From assembly GCF_900090265.1 (NCBI RefSeq), contig NZ_LT607752.1:930001-994000 (forward strand): 64,000 nucleotides of DNA, in the 5' to 3' direction. The notes under the pieces are model-generated. The model worked only from the letters and a program-made list of their open reading frames with translations. It did not search any database and was not told the origin of the DNA. The translations under genes were made by a program, and so were the position numbers. Source of the DNA: Micromonospora rifamycinica (GTDB taxonomy: Bacteria > Actinomycetota > Actinomycetes > Mycobacteriales > Micromonosporaceae). This document shows positions 8,650 to 16,498 of this stretch, piece by piece; within the stretch, counting starts at the first letter, position 1, and every line of letters begins with the position of its first letter.

Positions 8650-9011
8650 CAGGTGGCGATGTCGGGGTAGGGCAGCGAGAAGTGGGCCAGCCGCAGGCCG
8701 TACTGCTTCTGGTAGGCCATCGGTTCGGGGTGGTCCCGCTCGAACATGGCGATGAACAGGGTCAGCGTCAGGAACGGGTGCGCGCCGAGGGCGAAGAGCC
8801 GGACGTGGTCGTGGCTGGCCAGCGCGTCGCGTTCCTCGTCGGTGAAGCGCAGCCAGGTGCTCGCCTCACCGGTGGTGCAGTTGAGCACGGCGTTGGCGCG
8901 TTCGGCCTCCCACCAGGTCACCGTGCCCAGCGGGTCGGTGCGGTAGCGCTCGACCAGCTCCGGGTCGCGGTCGACGGTGTAGAGGAACTTGTCGACCAGG
9001 TAGCGGCTCAT
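8649..9011 (-). CDS. LigA-like extradiol dioxygenase alpha subunit
   Basis: 120 residues, matching the small alpha subunit of class III ring-cleavage dioxygenases of the protocatechuate 4,5-dioxygenase type (SRYLVDKFLYTVDRDPELVERYRTDP, then LNCTTGEASTWLRFTDEERDALASHD). The subunit is all-helical and caps the active site of the catalytic beta subunit encoded immediately upstream. ATGA overlaps on both sides (9011 with the upstream stop, 8649 with the downstream start) show tight translational coupling. Ring substrate unknown. Confidence 0.88.
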   Translation of the reverse strand: MSRYLVDKFLYTVDRDPELVERYRTDPLGTVTWWEAERANAVLNCTTGEASTWLRFTDEERDALASHDHVRLFALGAHPFLTLTLFIAMFERDHPEPMAYQKQYGLRLAHFSLPYPDIAT

Positions 9012-9871
9012 GCCGGCGCTCCGTTCGGGTACCAGGTGAAGTACGCCTCCATGGTGTGGAACAGGTCCAGGGTGTCCACGTGGTCGGCCTTGGCGCCCGC
9101 GCCGGCCACCCCCATCATCAGCATGAAGTCCATGAAGCCGTGGGTGGCGTTGCCAGGGGCGTGCAGGCTGTCCAGGGTCACCTCGGACAGGCAGCCGTCG
9201 AGGTCGCCGTTGGCGATCCACTCCACCGCCCGGCGGTCGAACTCCGGGTCCGGTCCCTGCGGGCCGAACTGGCGCGGCCCGCCCAGCTCCAGCGACAGGT
9301 GGCCGGTGCCGATGACGGCCACCCGCAGGTGGCTGGGCCAGCTCTCGACGATCTCCCGGATGGCCGCGCCGAGCTGGACGAACCGTTTCGGCTGCGGCAG
9401 CGGCGGGGCGAAGATGTTGGTGTAGATCGGCACGATCGGCAGGTCCGCCTCGGGCCGCAGCGTGATGATCGGGCAGGTGATGCTGTGGTCGATCCGCAGC
9501 TCGTTGCTGAAGGCCAGGTCGAACCCGGCGTCCAGGCCGGCCCGCAGCACGTGGGCCGACAGGTCCTCCTGGCCGCGCAGCAGCATCCGGGGCAGGCCGA
9601 ACTCGCGTTCCTCGTTGTACCAGTTGGCGTCGTAGAACGGGGCCTTGCCGACCAGGAACTGCGGCATGTTGTCCAGCCAGAGCTGGTGGAAGTGGTCGGA
9701 GCCGACCATCACCAGCACGTCCGGGTTGGCCCGGGTGAGGGTCTCCCGGAAGGCGAGGATCTTGCGGGCCCACTCGTCGGCGAACGGGGGCCGGTCCTCA
9801 CCGGTGGCCGTGGTGGCGCGGTAGTAGAACGGATGGTGGGTGGAGGCGATGACCGCGACGACCTGGGCCAT
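9008..9871 (-). CDS. LigB-like class III extradiol dioxygenase catalytic subunit
   Basis: 287 residues of the LigB superfamily. These non-haem Fe(II) enzymes open catecholic or gallate-like rings with O2. The N-terminus has the metal-ligand pair His12-His13 (ASTHHPFYYR), and His60/His62 lie in GSDHFHQLW. The family's conserved Asn-His context appears as NELRIDHSITCP. AGAGGAG lies 8 bases before the ATG at 9871. It pairs with the LigA-like protein downstream, which is the arrangement of protocatechuate 4,5-dioxygenase. The companion CoA transferase and lyase are not standard for that pathway, so the substrate is left open. Confidence 0.88.
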   Translation of the reverse strand: MAQVVAVIASTHHPFYYRATTATGEDRPPFADEWARKILAFRETLTRANPDVLVMVGSDHFHQLWLDNMPQFLVGKAPFYDANWYNEEREFGLPRMLLRGQEDLSAHVLRAGLDAGFDLAFSNELRIDHSITCPIITLRPEADLPIVPIYTNIFAPPLPQPKRFVQLGAAIREIVESWPSHLRVAVIGTGHLSLELGGPRQFGPQGPDPEFDRRAVEWIANGDLDGCLSEVTLDSLHAPGNATHGFMDFMLMMGVAGAGAKADHVDTLDLFHTMEAYFTWYPNGAPA

Positions 9872-9903
9872 GGCCGCTCCTCTCGCAGACGGTGGGTGGG
9901 GAA

Positions 9904-10701
9904 TCAGTCGGCGTCGTCCGGCACGTACCGGGCGTTGCGGTCGACGGTCTGGTAGATGTCCATGCCGAGCGGCCGGCGGCGCTCCTCGGCGAGGTGGCCG
10001 AGCAGGCCGGCGGTCCGGGCCAGCAGGGCGAAGCCGCGCAGCAGGTCGATCGGCAGGCCGAGGTCGGCCAGGGCCGCGCCGCACACCCCCGCGCCGTTGA
10101 GCGGCAGGGTGCGGCCGAGCACCTGCGGGTGGACCCGGCCGATCGCCTCGAACAGCCGCAGGTGCGGCCCGCGCAGGCCCTCCTGCTCGGCGATCGCGAT
10201 CAGCACCGGGGTGCGCGGGTCGGTCTCCTTGTGCACCGGGTGGCCGAGGCCCGGCACCAGGCGCCTGGCGGCGCGGGCGGCGCGCACCGCGTCCAGGGCG
10301 ACGGCGTCCCAGCCGGCGTCGTCGGTGGGTGTGTCGGTGAGCCCGGCGAGGGTGTCGGCGAGGAACCGGCCGCAGTCCTCGGTGACCCCGAGGAAGCGGG
10401 AGCCGCCGCCGAGCAGGCCGGCGGCGATCGCGCCCTGCAACGCCTCCGGCGCGCTGAGGTAGGTCAACCGGGCCGCGATCGCGGTGGGGGTGAAGCCGTG
10501 GTCGGCCAGGGCCACCAGGACGGTCTCGAAGACACGCACCTCGCCGGGGCCGGGGCGACGCCCGGCGACCAGCCAGAACGCCAGTTCGCCGAAGCCCACC
10601 CGGCCCATCAGGTCGCCGGCCAGGTCCTGGCCGAGCAGCCGGATGGTGGTCGGGTCGGAGGTGCCGATCGAGGTCGGGAAGTCTAGCTGCCGGTCAGCCA
10701 C
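9904..10701 (-). CDS. Citryl-CoA lyase / citrate synthase-like protein
   Basis: 265 residues of the short citrate synthase-like family that includes the citryl-CoA lyase module. These enzymes make or break the C-C bond of citryl-CoA-type thioesters. Visible blocks are FGELAFWLVAGRRPGPGEVRVFE, GLGHPVHKETDPRTP (family His and Asp region) and LPLNGAGVCGAALADLGLP. The GTG at 10701 is supported by GAGGAG eight bases upstream and overlaps the CoA transferase stop by 19 bases. It would act after the CoA transferase on a hydroxy-acyl-CoA; citramalyl-CoA-like cleavage to acetyl-CoA and a 2-oxo acid is an inference. Confidence 0.8.
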   Translation of the reverse strand: MADRQLDFPTSIGTSDPTTIRLLGQDLAGDLMGRVGFGELAFWLVAGRRPGPGEVRVFETVLVALADHGFTPTAIAARLTYLSAPEALQGAIAAGLLGGGSRFLGVTEDCGRFLADTLAGLTDTPTDDAGWDAVALDAVRAARAARRLVPGLGHPVHKETDPRTPVLIAIAEQEGLRGPHLRLFEAIGRVHPQVLGRTLPLNGAGVCGAALADLGLPIDLLRGFALLARTAGLLGHLAEERRRPLGMDIYQTVDRNARYVPDDAD

Positions 10702-11843
10702 GCGCGGATCTCCTCGCCGTGTTCGTCGAGCGCGGGCGGCGGGGTGCCGTACCGCGCGGGGGTGTCCGAAAGGGTGATCGGGTGCCGGATGCCGGGCACC
10801 GCGGCGGCGCCCTCGCCGACGGTGACCACCGGGTCCAGCCCGAGGCGTTCGGCGAGGGCGACCCCGCCGTCGATGGTGTTGATCGGGGCGCAGGGCACCC
10901 CGGCGGCCATCAGGTCGGTGAACCACTCGTCGCGGGTACGGCGGCGCAGCCGTTCGACCAGCAGCGGGCGCAGCTCCTCCCGGTTGGCGGTACGGTCCTG
11001 GTTGCGGGTGAACCGGGGGTCGTCGACCAGCTCCGGCAGGTCGAGCACCTGGCAGAGCCGGCGGAACTGCCCGTCGTTGCCGGCGATGACGATCAGCTCG
11101 CCGTCGGCGACCGGCAGCGGCTCGTAGGGGAAGAGGCTGGGGTGGGCGTTGCCCATCCGGAACGGCACCACCCCGCCCGCGACGTAGCCGCTGCTGTGGT
11201 TGACCAGGCCGGACAGCGCCGAGGAGAGCAGGTTGACCTCGACGTGCTGGCCGCGCCCCGAGTCGTGCCGGTGGTGCAGGGCGGCGAGGATGCCGATCGA
11301 CGCGTGTAGCCCGGCCATCACGTCGAACACGGAGATGCCGGCCCGGTAGGGCGGGCCGTCGGGGTCGCCGGTGAGGCTCATCAGCCCGGAGATCGCCTGC
11401 ACCATCAGGTCGTAGCCGGGGTAGCCCGCGCCCGCGCCGGTGCCGAACCCGCTGATCGAGGCGTACACCACCCGGGGGTTGCCGGCGGCGACGGTGTCGT
11501 AGTCCAGCGCGAAGCGGCGCAGCCCGCCGGGCTTGAAGTTCTCGATCAGGACGTCGGCCCGGGCGGCCAGCCGGTGCGCCACGGCGAGGTCGTCGGGGTC
11601 CTTCAGGTCGAGGGCGATGGACCGCTTGTTGCGGTTGATGCCCAGGTAGTAGGTGGAGACGTCGTCGCGGACCGGGGGCATCCAGGTGCGGGTGTCGTCG
11701 CCGCCCGGCCCCTCCACCTTGATCACCTCGGCGCCGAGGTCGGCCAGCAGCATGGTGGCGTACGGCCCGGCGAGGATGCGGGAGAAGTCGGCCACCACGA
11801 CGCCGTGCAGCGGGCCGGTCCGCCCCGGTGTCTCCTCCGCCAT
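10683..11843 (-). CDS. Family III (CaiB/BaiF) CoA transferase
   Basis: 386 residues, normal length for class III CoA transferases, which move CoA from a donor thioester to a carboxylate through an Asp-bound intermediate. The N-terminal block PLHGVVVADFSRILAGPYATMLLADLGAEVIKVEGPGGDDTR is typical, and Asp145 in GYPGYDLMVQAISG is the expected catalytic Asp. GAGAGGGG lies ahead of the ATG at 11843. It is the first gene of the five-gene leftward operon (11843 to 7582), and a palindrome at 11871-11884 lies 27 bases upstream of its start. The acyl acceptor is unknown. Confidence 0.9.
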   Translation of the reverse strand: MAEETPGRTGPLHGVVVADFSRILAGPYATMLLADLGAEVIKVEGPGGDDTRTWMPPVRDDVSTYYLGINRNKRSIALDLKDPDDLAVAHRLAARADVLIENFKPGGLRRFALDYDTVAAGNPRVVYASISGFGTGAGAGYPGYDLMVQAISGLMSLTGDPDGPPYRAGISVFDVMAGLHASIGILAALHHRHDSGRGQHVEVNLLSSALSGLVNHSSGYVAGGVVPFRMGNAHPSLFPYEPLPVADGELIVIAGNDGQFRRLCQVLDLPELVDDPRFTRNQDRTANREELRPLLVERLRRRTRDEWFTDLMAAGVPCAPINTIDGGVALAERLGLDPVVTVGEGAAAVPGIRHPITLSDTPARYGTPPPALDEHGEEIRAWLTGS

Positions 11844-11870
11844 GCCCCACCCCTCTCGTTGACCGCCAGA

Positions 11871-11884
11871 CGGACGAGTGTCCG
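11871..11884. promoter_or_regulatory. Palindromic operator, left copy
   Basis: CGGACGAGTGTCCG: 5-base arms CGGAC/GTCCG with a 4-base centre, 27 bases before the CoA transferase start. On the plus strand it continues as CGGACRAGYGTCCGCT in common with the site at 12051-12064. The likely ligand is the IclR protein encoded at 13614. Confidence 0.6.
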
Positions 11885-12047
11885 CTCGATCAGTTTCCCG
11901 ATGACTCTATGAGACGTCAACACCTCGGCTAAATTCTCGGGAAACTCCCAGTTCCACGCGTTCGAAAGCAACCGGAGACACGACGGTAACGTGGTCTTGA
12001 CATGGCCGGTGACCGGGAACACACTGGCGAAACCTGAACTGACCGTA

Positions 12048-12067
12048 CAGCGGACAAGCGTCCGCTG
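12048..12067. promoter_or_regulatory. Palindromic operator, right copy
   Basis: Perfect 8-base arms CAGCGGAC and GTCCGCTG separated by AAGC. The core matches the site at 11871-11884 and lies 29 bases before the amidohydrolase start. A TTGACA at 11997-12002 could be the -35 for this direction, but no convincing -10 was found. Confidence 0.65.
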
Positions 12068-12093
12068 AGCACCCCGGAACGGAAGTGGCGGCG

Positions 12094-13554
12094 ATGAGTG
12101 CGAACGAGGGGCGGACACCGGCGGCGGGCCAACCGGTGGTGTTCCGCAACGGCCTGGTGCTGACCATGGACGACACCCACACGGTGCTCCCCCGCGCCGA
12201 CGTGCTGGTGATCGGCGACCGGATCGCCGCCGTCGGCGCGGAGCTGGCTGTGCCGGAGGGCACCCGGGAGATCGACGCGGCCGGCGGCATCGTCATGCCC
12301 GGCATGATCGACACCCACCGGCACATGTGGCAGACCGCGATGCGCGGCTACGGCGCCGACTGGACGCTCACCCAGTACTTCGTCTGGTACTACCTGGAGT
12401 CCGGCAAGCTGTTCCGCCCCGAGGACGTCTACGCCGGCAACCTGCTCGCCGCGATCGAGGCGATCGACGCCGGGGTCACCACCACCGTGGACTGGTCACA
12501 CGGCCTGCAGACCCCGCAGCACGCCGACGCCGCCGTCGACGCCCTGGAGGCGGTGCCGGGCCGGTTCGTGCTCGCCTACGGCAACCTGCAGCAGGGGCCG
12601 TGGGAGTGGGCCACCACCCCCGAGTTCCGCGACTTCGTCACCCGCCGCATCCACGGCCGGGGCGACCGGCTCGGCTTCCAGATGGCCTTCGACGTCACCG
12701 GCGACCCGGCCTTCCCCGAGCGGGCCGCCTTCGAGGTGGCCCGGGACCTCGGCGTGCCGGTCACCACCCACGCCGGGGTGTGGGGGGCCACCAACGACGA
12801 CGGCATCCGGCTGATGCACGAGCACGGCTTCATGACCGACTCGACCGTCTACGTGCACGCCGCCACCCTCAACCGCGACTCGTACCACCGGATCGCGGCC
12901 ACCGGCGGCTCGGTCTCGGTCTCCACCGAGAGCGAGCAGAGCGCCGGCCAGGGCTACCCGCCCACCTGGCAGCTGCGCCACCACGACATCCCGGTCTCGC
13001 TGTCCATGGACACCAGCGTCTGGTGGAGCGGGGACCTGTTCTCCGCGATGCGGGCCACGCTGAGCGCCGACCGGTCCCGGGAACACCTGGAGGCGCACGG
13101 TCGACAGGAGACCGTCACCCACTGCCACCTGCGCGCCGAGCAGGTGGTGGAGTGGGCCACCCGGGGCGGCGCGCGGGCGCTCGGGCTCGACCACCTCGTC
13201 GGCGCCCTCACCCCGGGCCGCAAGGCGGACGTGGTGCTGATCAAGAACGACCGGTCGCCGGTGATGTTCCCGATCCTGCACCCCTACGGCCACGTGGTGT
13301 TCCAGGCCCAGCGCGGCGACGTGCACACCGTGCTGGTCGACGGCCGCCTGGTCAAGCACGAGCACCGGCTGGTCGGCGTCGACCTGGCCGCCGCCCGCAC
13401 CGCGGTCGGCCGCACCGTCGAACACCTCACCACCACCATGGGCGTCGACGCCTGGGAGAAGGGGATGAACCCGGACGTCCCCGAGACGGCGGTGCTGGAC
13501 AACCCGTACACCTACACCCAGTGGGACGCCGGCTCGGCGCAGTGGAAACAATAG
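12094..13554 (+). CDS. Amidohydrolase of the chlorohydrolase/deaminase family
   Basis: 486-residue metal-dependent hydrolase related to atrazine chlorohydrolase, 8-oxoguanine deaminase and S-adenosylhomocysteine deaminase. Metal-site motifs are DTHRHMWQ (HxH), TTHAG, YVHAATLN and SMDTSVWW (Asp). N- and C-terminal beta-sandwich segments are present (FRNGLVLTMDD, TPGRKADVVLIKND). These enzymes strip NH3, chloride or similar groups from (hetero)aromatic rings. ATG at 12094 has GGAA at good spacing; GTG at 12085 is less likely. It diverges from the dioxygenase operon across matched palindromes, so it probably acts in the same pathway, perhaps preparing the ring for cleavage (inference). Confidence 0.87.
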   Translation: MSANEGRTPAAGQPVVFRNGLVLTMDDTHTVLPRADVLVIGDRIAAVGAELAVPEGTREIDAAGGIVMPGMIDTHRHMWQTAMRGYGADWTLTQYFVWYYLESGKLFRPEDVYAGNLLAAIEAIDAGVTTTVDWSHGLQTPQHADAAVDALEAVPGRFVLAYGNLQQGPWEWATTPEFRDFVTRRIHGRGDRLGFQMAFDVTGDPAFPERAAFEVARDLGVPVTTHAGVWGATNDDGIRLMHEHGFMTDSTVYVHAATLNRDSYHRIAATGGSVSVSTESEQSAGQGYPPTWQLRHHDIPVSLSMDTSVWWSGDLFSAMRATLSADRSREHLEAHGRQETVTHCHLRAEQVVEWATRGGARALGLDHLVGALTPGRKADVVLIKNDRSPVMFPILHPYGHVVFQAQRGDVHTVLVDGRLVKHEHRLVGVDLAAARTAVGRTVEHLTTTMGVDAWEKGMNPDVPETAVLDNPYTYTQWDAGSAQWKQ

Positions 13555-13563
13555 CCGTCCGAT

Positions 13564-13589
13564 GCCCGGCGGGTGACCACCCGCCGGGC
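13564..13589 (+). terminator. Hairpin between amidohydrolase and iclR-type gene
   Basis: GCCCGGCGGGT and ACCCGCCGGGC form an 11-base perfect stem with loop GACC, ten bases past the amidohydrolase stop. There is no T-tract. It may terminate or attenuate, lowering expression of the regulator that follows. Confidence 0.6.
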
Positions 13590-13613
13590 CGGGGCAGCCA
13601 GCGAAGGGACTCC

Positions 13614-14429
13614 ATGGGGCGCGAGACCGGAACCGACTTCATCGAGGCGCTGGCGCGCGGCCTCGACGTGCTGCGCTGCTTCCGTCCGGGCCAGCCGACG
13701 ATGACGCTCAGCGAGATCGCGGCGGTGACCGGGCTGGCCCGCCCCACCGTGCGGCGCATCCTGCTCACCCTGGAGGAGCTGGGCTACGTCCGGGCCGCCG
13801 ACCGGGGTTTCGCGCTCACCCCCCGGGTGCTGGAGCTGGGCGTGGCGTACGTCAACTCGCTGGGCATCTGGGACGTCGCCCGCCCGCACATGCGGCAGCT
13901 GGTGACCGAGACCGGCGAGTCGACCTCGCTGGCCCAGCTCGACGGCAGCGACATCGTCTACGTGTCCCGGGTGGCGGTGCCCAAGATCGTCACGCTTTCG
14001 GTGACCATCGGCACCCGCTTCCCGGCCGTGGCCACCTCGATGGGCAAGGTGCTGCTGGCCGCCCTCACCCCGGCGGAACTCACCGCCGTGCTGGCCGTCC
14101 CGGGCCGCTCCGGCATCGACGCCCGCTGGCGGCCGGACCGCGACGAGCTGGACCGGGAGCTGCGCGAGGTACGGGCGCGCGGCTGGGCCCTGGCCGACCA
14201 GGACCTGGCCGCCGGCATCCGGTCGGTCGCCACCGGGGTCCGCGACGGCGACGGCCGGGTGGTGGCCGCGCTCAACGTCACGGTGCACGCCGCGGAGACC
14301 TCGCTGGAGCGGCTCACCGACGAGCACCTGCCCCGCCTGCTGCGCACCGCCGCCGAGATCAGCCGGGACTGGGCCCGGCTCGACAGCGTGCCGATGACCG
14401 TGCAGCCACCAGCGGGCCGCCCGGACTGA
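13614..14429 (+). CDS. IclR-family regulator (PcaR/PobR-like)
   Basis: 271 residues. N-terminal winged helix-turn-helix (about 10-75: FIEALARGLDVLRCF, LSEIAAVTGLARPTVRRILLTLEELGYV) and a C-terminal effector domain (STSLAQLDGSDIVYVSRV, TIGTRFPAVATSMGKVLLA). The FIEALARGLDVLRCF start and the effector block resemble PcaR/PcaU/PobR regulators of protocatechuate pathways. ATG at 13614 follows AAGGGA. It sits directly after the amidohydrolase gene and is the best candidate ligand of the palindromes at 11871 and 12048. Activator or repressor role is not evident. Confidence 0.88.
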   Translation: MGRETGTDFIEALARGLDVLRCFRPGQPTMTLSEIAAVTGLARPTVRRILLTLEELGYVRAADRGFALTPRVLELGVAYVNSLGIWDVARPHMRQLVTETGESTSLAQLDGSDIVYVSRVAVPKIVTLSVTIGTRFPAVATSMGKVLLAALTPAELTAVLAVPGRSGIDARWRPDRDELDRELREVRARGWALADQDLAAGIRSVATGVRDGDGRVVAALNVTVHAAETSLERLTDEHLPRLLRTAAEISRDWARLDSVPMTVQPPAGRPD

Positions 14430-14487
14430 GCCGGGACACGGCGGAAAGCGACGGGACCGGCGGGGACGCGACGGAGAGCGGCGGGGC

Positions 14488-15138
14488 TCAGGCGGACGGC
14501 GGGCGGCCCGTCGCGGGCGGGTCGTCGGCGATGGCGGGGAAGACCTGCTCCACGATGGTCAGCAGGGTGTTGGTCAGCAGCAGGTGCACCTGGGAGCGGT
14601 CCAGGGTGCCCCGCTGGAGCCACTCCCGGGCGGTCGAGGTGGCCAGCCCGCCGTACGCCCGGATCATGCCGCGCAGCTCCGTGCGGTGGGCGGTCACGTC
14701 GGCCAGCCCCACCGCGACGAGCACGCTGTCCGCCGCGACCTCCTCGGCCCCGGTCAGCACCAGGGCGACGTCCGGGTCGTGGCCCATCCCCCCGGCGGTC
14801 ACCGCGGCCAGCCAGGAGCTGCGGTGCCGGGACACCACGTCGAGGAACCAGGTGACGCTGGCGTCGACCCGGGTCCGCAGGTCCCCGGCGGGCAGCCCCG
14901 CCACGGCCACCTCGGGGACGGTCACCATCACCCGGACGACCTCCAGGTAGAGCTGCTTCTTGGTGCCGAAGTAGTGGTTGACCAGGCCCCGGGCCACCCC
15001 GGCCGCGCGGGCGATGTCGGTGGTCGACACGTCCGCGTAGGGGCGCTCGCCGAACAGCCGGACCGCGCAGGCGAGGATCTGGCCCCGCCGGGCGTCGGGC
15101 TCCAGCCGCCGTCGCCGGGGTGCGGTGTCAACGCTCAC
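14488..15138 (-). CDS. TetR-family regulator
   Basis: 216 residues from the GTG at 15138. The helix-turn-helix is at about 15-60 (RGQILACAVRLFGERPYADVSTTDIARAAGVARGLVNHYFGTKKQLYLEVV), followed by a helical ligand-binding domain. It is divergent from the acyl-CoA dehydrogenase at 15332 with 193 bases between, so it probably represses that pair and itself in response to an acyl-CoA or related ligand (inference). No CGGAC-N4-GTCCG site was found in this intergenic region, which argues against TetR being the ligand of the 11.9-12.1 kb palindromes. Confidence 0.85.
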   Translation of the reverse strand: MSVDTAPRRRRLEPDARRGQILACAVRLFGERPYADVSTTDIARAAGVARGLVNHYFGTKKQLYLEVVRVMVTVPEVAVAGLPAGDLRTRVDASVTWFLDVVSRHRSSWLAAVTAGGMGHDPDVALVLTGAEEVAADSVLVAVGLADVTAHRTELRGMIRAYGGLATSTAREWLQRGTLDRSQVHLLLTNTLLTIVEQVFPAIADDPPATGRPPSA

Positions 15139-15296
15139 CCCACCGACCCTACCGGCCGCCCGGCGGGGCGGATTCCAGGTCGGGGCGGTCCCGCCAGCCG
15201 GGCGATCGGCGGCGCGGCCCGCCGCGCTCCCCCGCCGCACGACCCGGCCGCACCCGACGTACGGGGCCCGGCCGCACCCGCGACGGTCAGGACTCG

Positions 15297-15325
15297 TTGA
15301 CACATCGCCAACACGGCGTGAGGGT
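15297..15325 (+). promoter_or_regulatory. Promoter for the acyl-CoA dehydrogenase operon
   Basis: Consensus TTGACA (15297-15302), a 17-base spacer, then GAGGGT (15320-15325), which keeps A2 and T6 of an actinobacterial -10. The start codon is six bases further on, so the mRNA may be leaderless; the same AGGGTG could instead serve as a ribosome site from an upstream start. Confidence 0.45.
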
Positions 15326-15331
15326 GTAACC

Positions 15332-16498
15332 ATGCCGACACCCGGACTCGACCACTACACCTCCCCCTGGCGCGAGCCCGAGCACGACGACCTCGCCGAC
15401 CTGGCCCGCGACTTCTTCACCCGGGAGGTGCTGCCGCACACCGAGCGGCTGCTGGCCCAGGGCCATCCGGACCGCGACCACTACCGGCGGGCCGGCGAGC
15501 TGGGCCTGCTCGGTCTCTCCGTCCCCGAGGAGTACGGCGGCGGGGGCGGCGGTTTCAGCCACGAGGCGGTGCTGCTGCACGAGCAGGCGCACGTCGGGGA
15601 GAGCACCCTCGGCCTCGGCGTGCACAGCGGCATCGTCACCGGCTACCTGGTCGCCTACGGCAGTACCGAGCAGAAGCGGCGCTGGCTGCCCGGACTGTGC
15701 CGGGGGGAGTTGGTGGGGGCGATCGCGATGACCGAACCCGACGGCGGTTCCGACCTGCAGGCGATGCGGACCCGGGCCGTCCGCGACGGCGACGACTACC
15801 TGGTCACCGGGGCCAAGACGTTCATCAGCAACGGCGGCCTCGCCGACCTGGTCGTCCTGGCCGTCAAGACCGACCCGCGGCAGCGGGCCGCCGGCATCTC
15901 CCTGCTGGTGTGCGAGGTCGGCGACGACCCGGAGGGTTTCCGGCGGGGTCGGCTGCTGTCCAAGATCGGGCTGCACGGCAACGACACCGCCGAGCTGTTC
16001 TTCGACGGTCTGCGGGTGCCGGCGGCGAACCTGCTCGGCGGGGCCGAGGGGCTCGGCTTCGGCCAGATGATGCGGCAACTGCCCCAGGAACGCCTGGTCA
16101 TCGGCGTCTCGGCGGTGGCGGCGATGCAGCGGGCGGTGGAGCTGACCACCGCGTACGTCAAGGAACGCACCGCCTTCGGCCGGCCGCTGATCGACCACCA
16201 GAACACCCGGATGGTGCTGGCCGAGTGCGCCACCCGTACCCGGGTCAGCCGGGTCTTCCTCGACGACTGCATCAGCCGGCACGACCGGGGTGAGTTGGAC
16301 GTGGCCACCGCGGCGATGGCGAAGGCCTGGCTCACCGAGGGGCAGTGCGAGGTCGTCGACCGCTGCCTGCAGCTGTTCGGCGGCTACGGGTACACCACCG
16401 AGTACCCGATCGCCCGGATGTACGCCGACGCCCGGGTGCAGAAGATCTACGGCGGGACCAACGAGATCATGAAGGAGCTGATCGCCCGTGCCCTCTGA
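15332..16498 (+). CDS. Acyl-CoA dehydrogenase
   Basis: 388-residue FAD flavoenzyme that introduces an alpha,beta double bond into acyl-CoA. Motifs are AIAMTEPDGGSDLQAMRT, KTFISNGGLADLVVLAVKT, LQLFGGYGYTTEYPIARMYADARV and IYGGTNEIMKELIARAL. The usual C-terminal catalytic Glu (IYEGT) is Gly here. Glu253 in QERLVIG aligns with the alternative base of isovaleryl- and long-chain acyl-CoA dehydrogenases, suggesting a branched or bulky substrate. ATG at 15332 follows AGGGTG. The stop overlaps the next gene by 11 bases, tying it to an AMACR-like racemase, which fits 2-methyl-branched acyl-CoA metabolism. Confidence 0.92.
   Translation: MPTPGLDHYTSPWREPEHDDLADLARDFFTREVLPHTERLLAQGHPDRDHYRRAGELGLLGLSVPEEYGGGGGGFSHEAVLLHEQAHVGESTLGLGVHSGIVTGYLVAYGSTEQKRRWLPGLCRGELVGAIAMTEPDGGSDLQAMRTRAVRDGDDYLVTGAKTFISNGGLADLVVLAVKTDPRQRAAGISLLVCEVGDDPEGFRRGRLLSKIGLHGNDTAELFFDGLRVPAANLLGGAEGLGFGQMMRQLPQERLVIGVSAVAAMQRAVELTTAYVKERTAFGRPLIDHQNTRMVLAECATRTRVSRVFLDDCISRHDRGELDVATAAMAKAWLTEGQCEVVDRCLQLFGGYGYTTEYPIARMYADARVQKIYGGTNEIMKELIARAL

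Noticed and set aside
15139..15331. TetR as ligand of the CGGAC-N4-GTCCG palindromes
   Set aside because: No copy of that palindrome occurs in the TetR gene's own divergent promoter region, where an autoregulatory site would be expected; the IclR protein is the better candidate.
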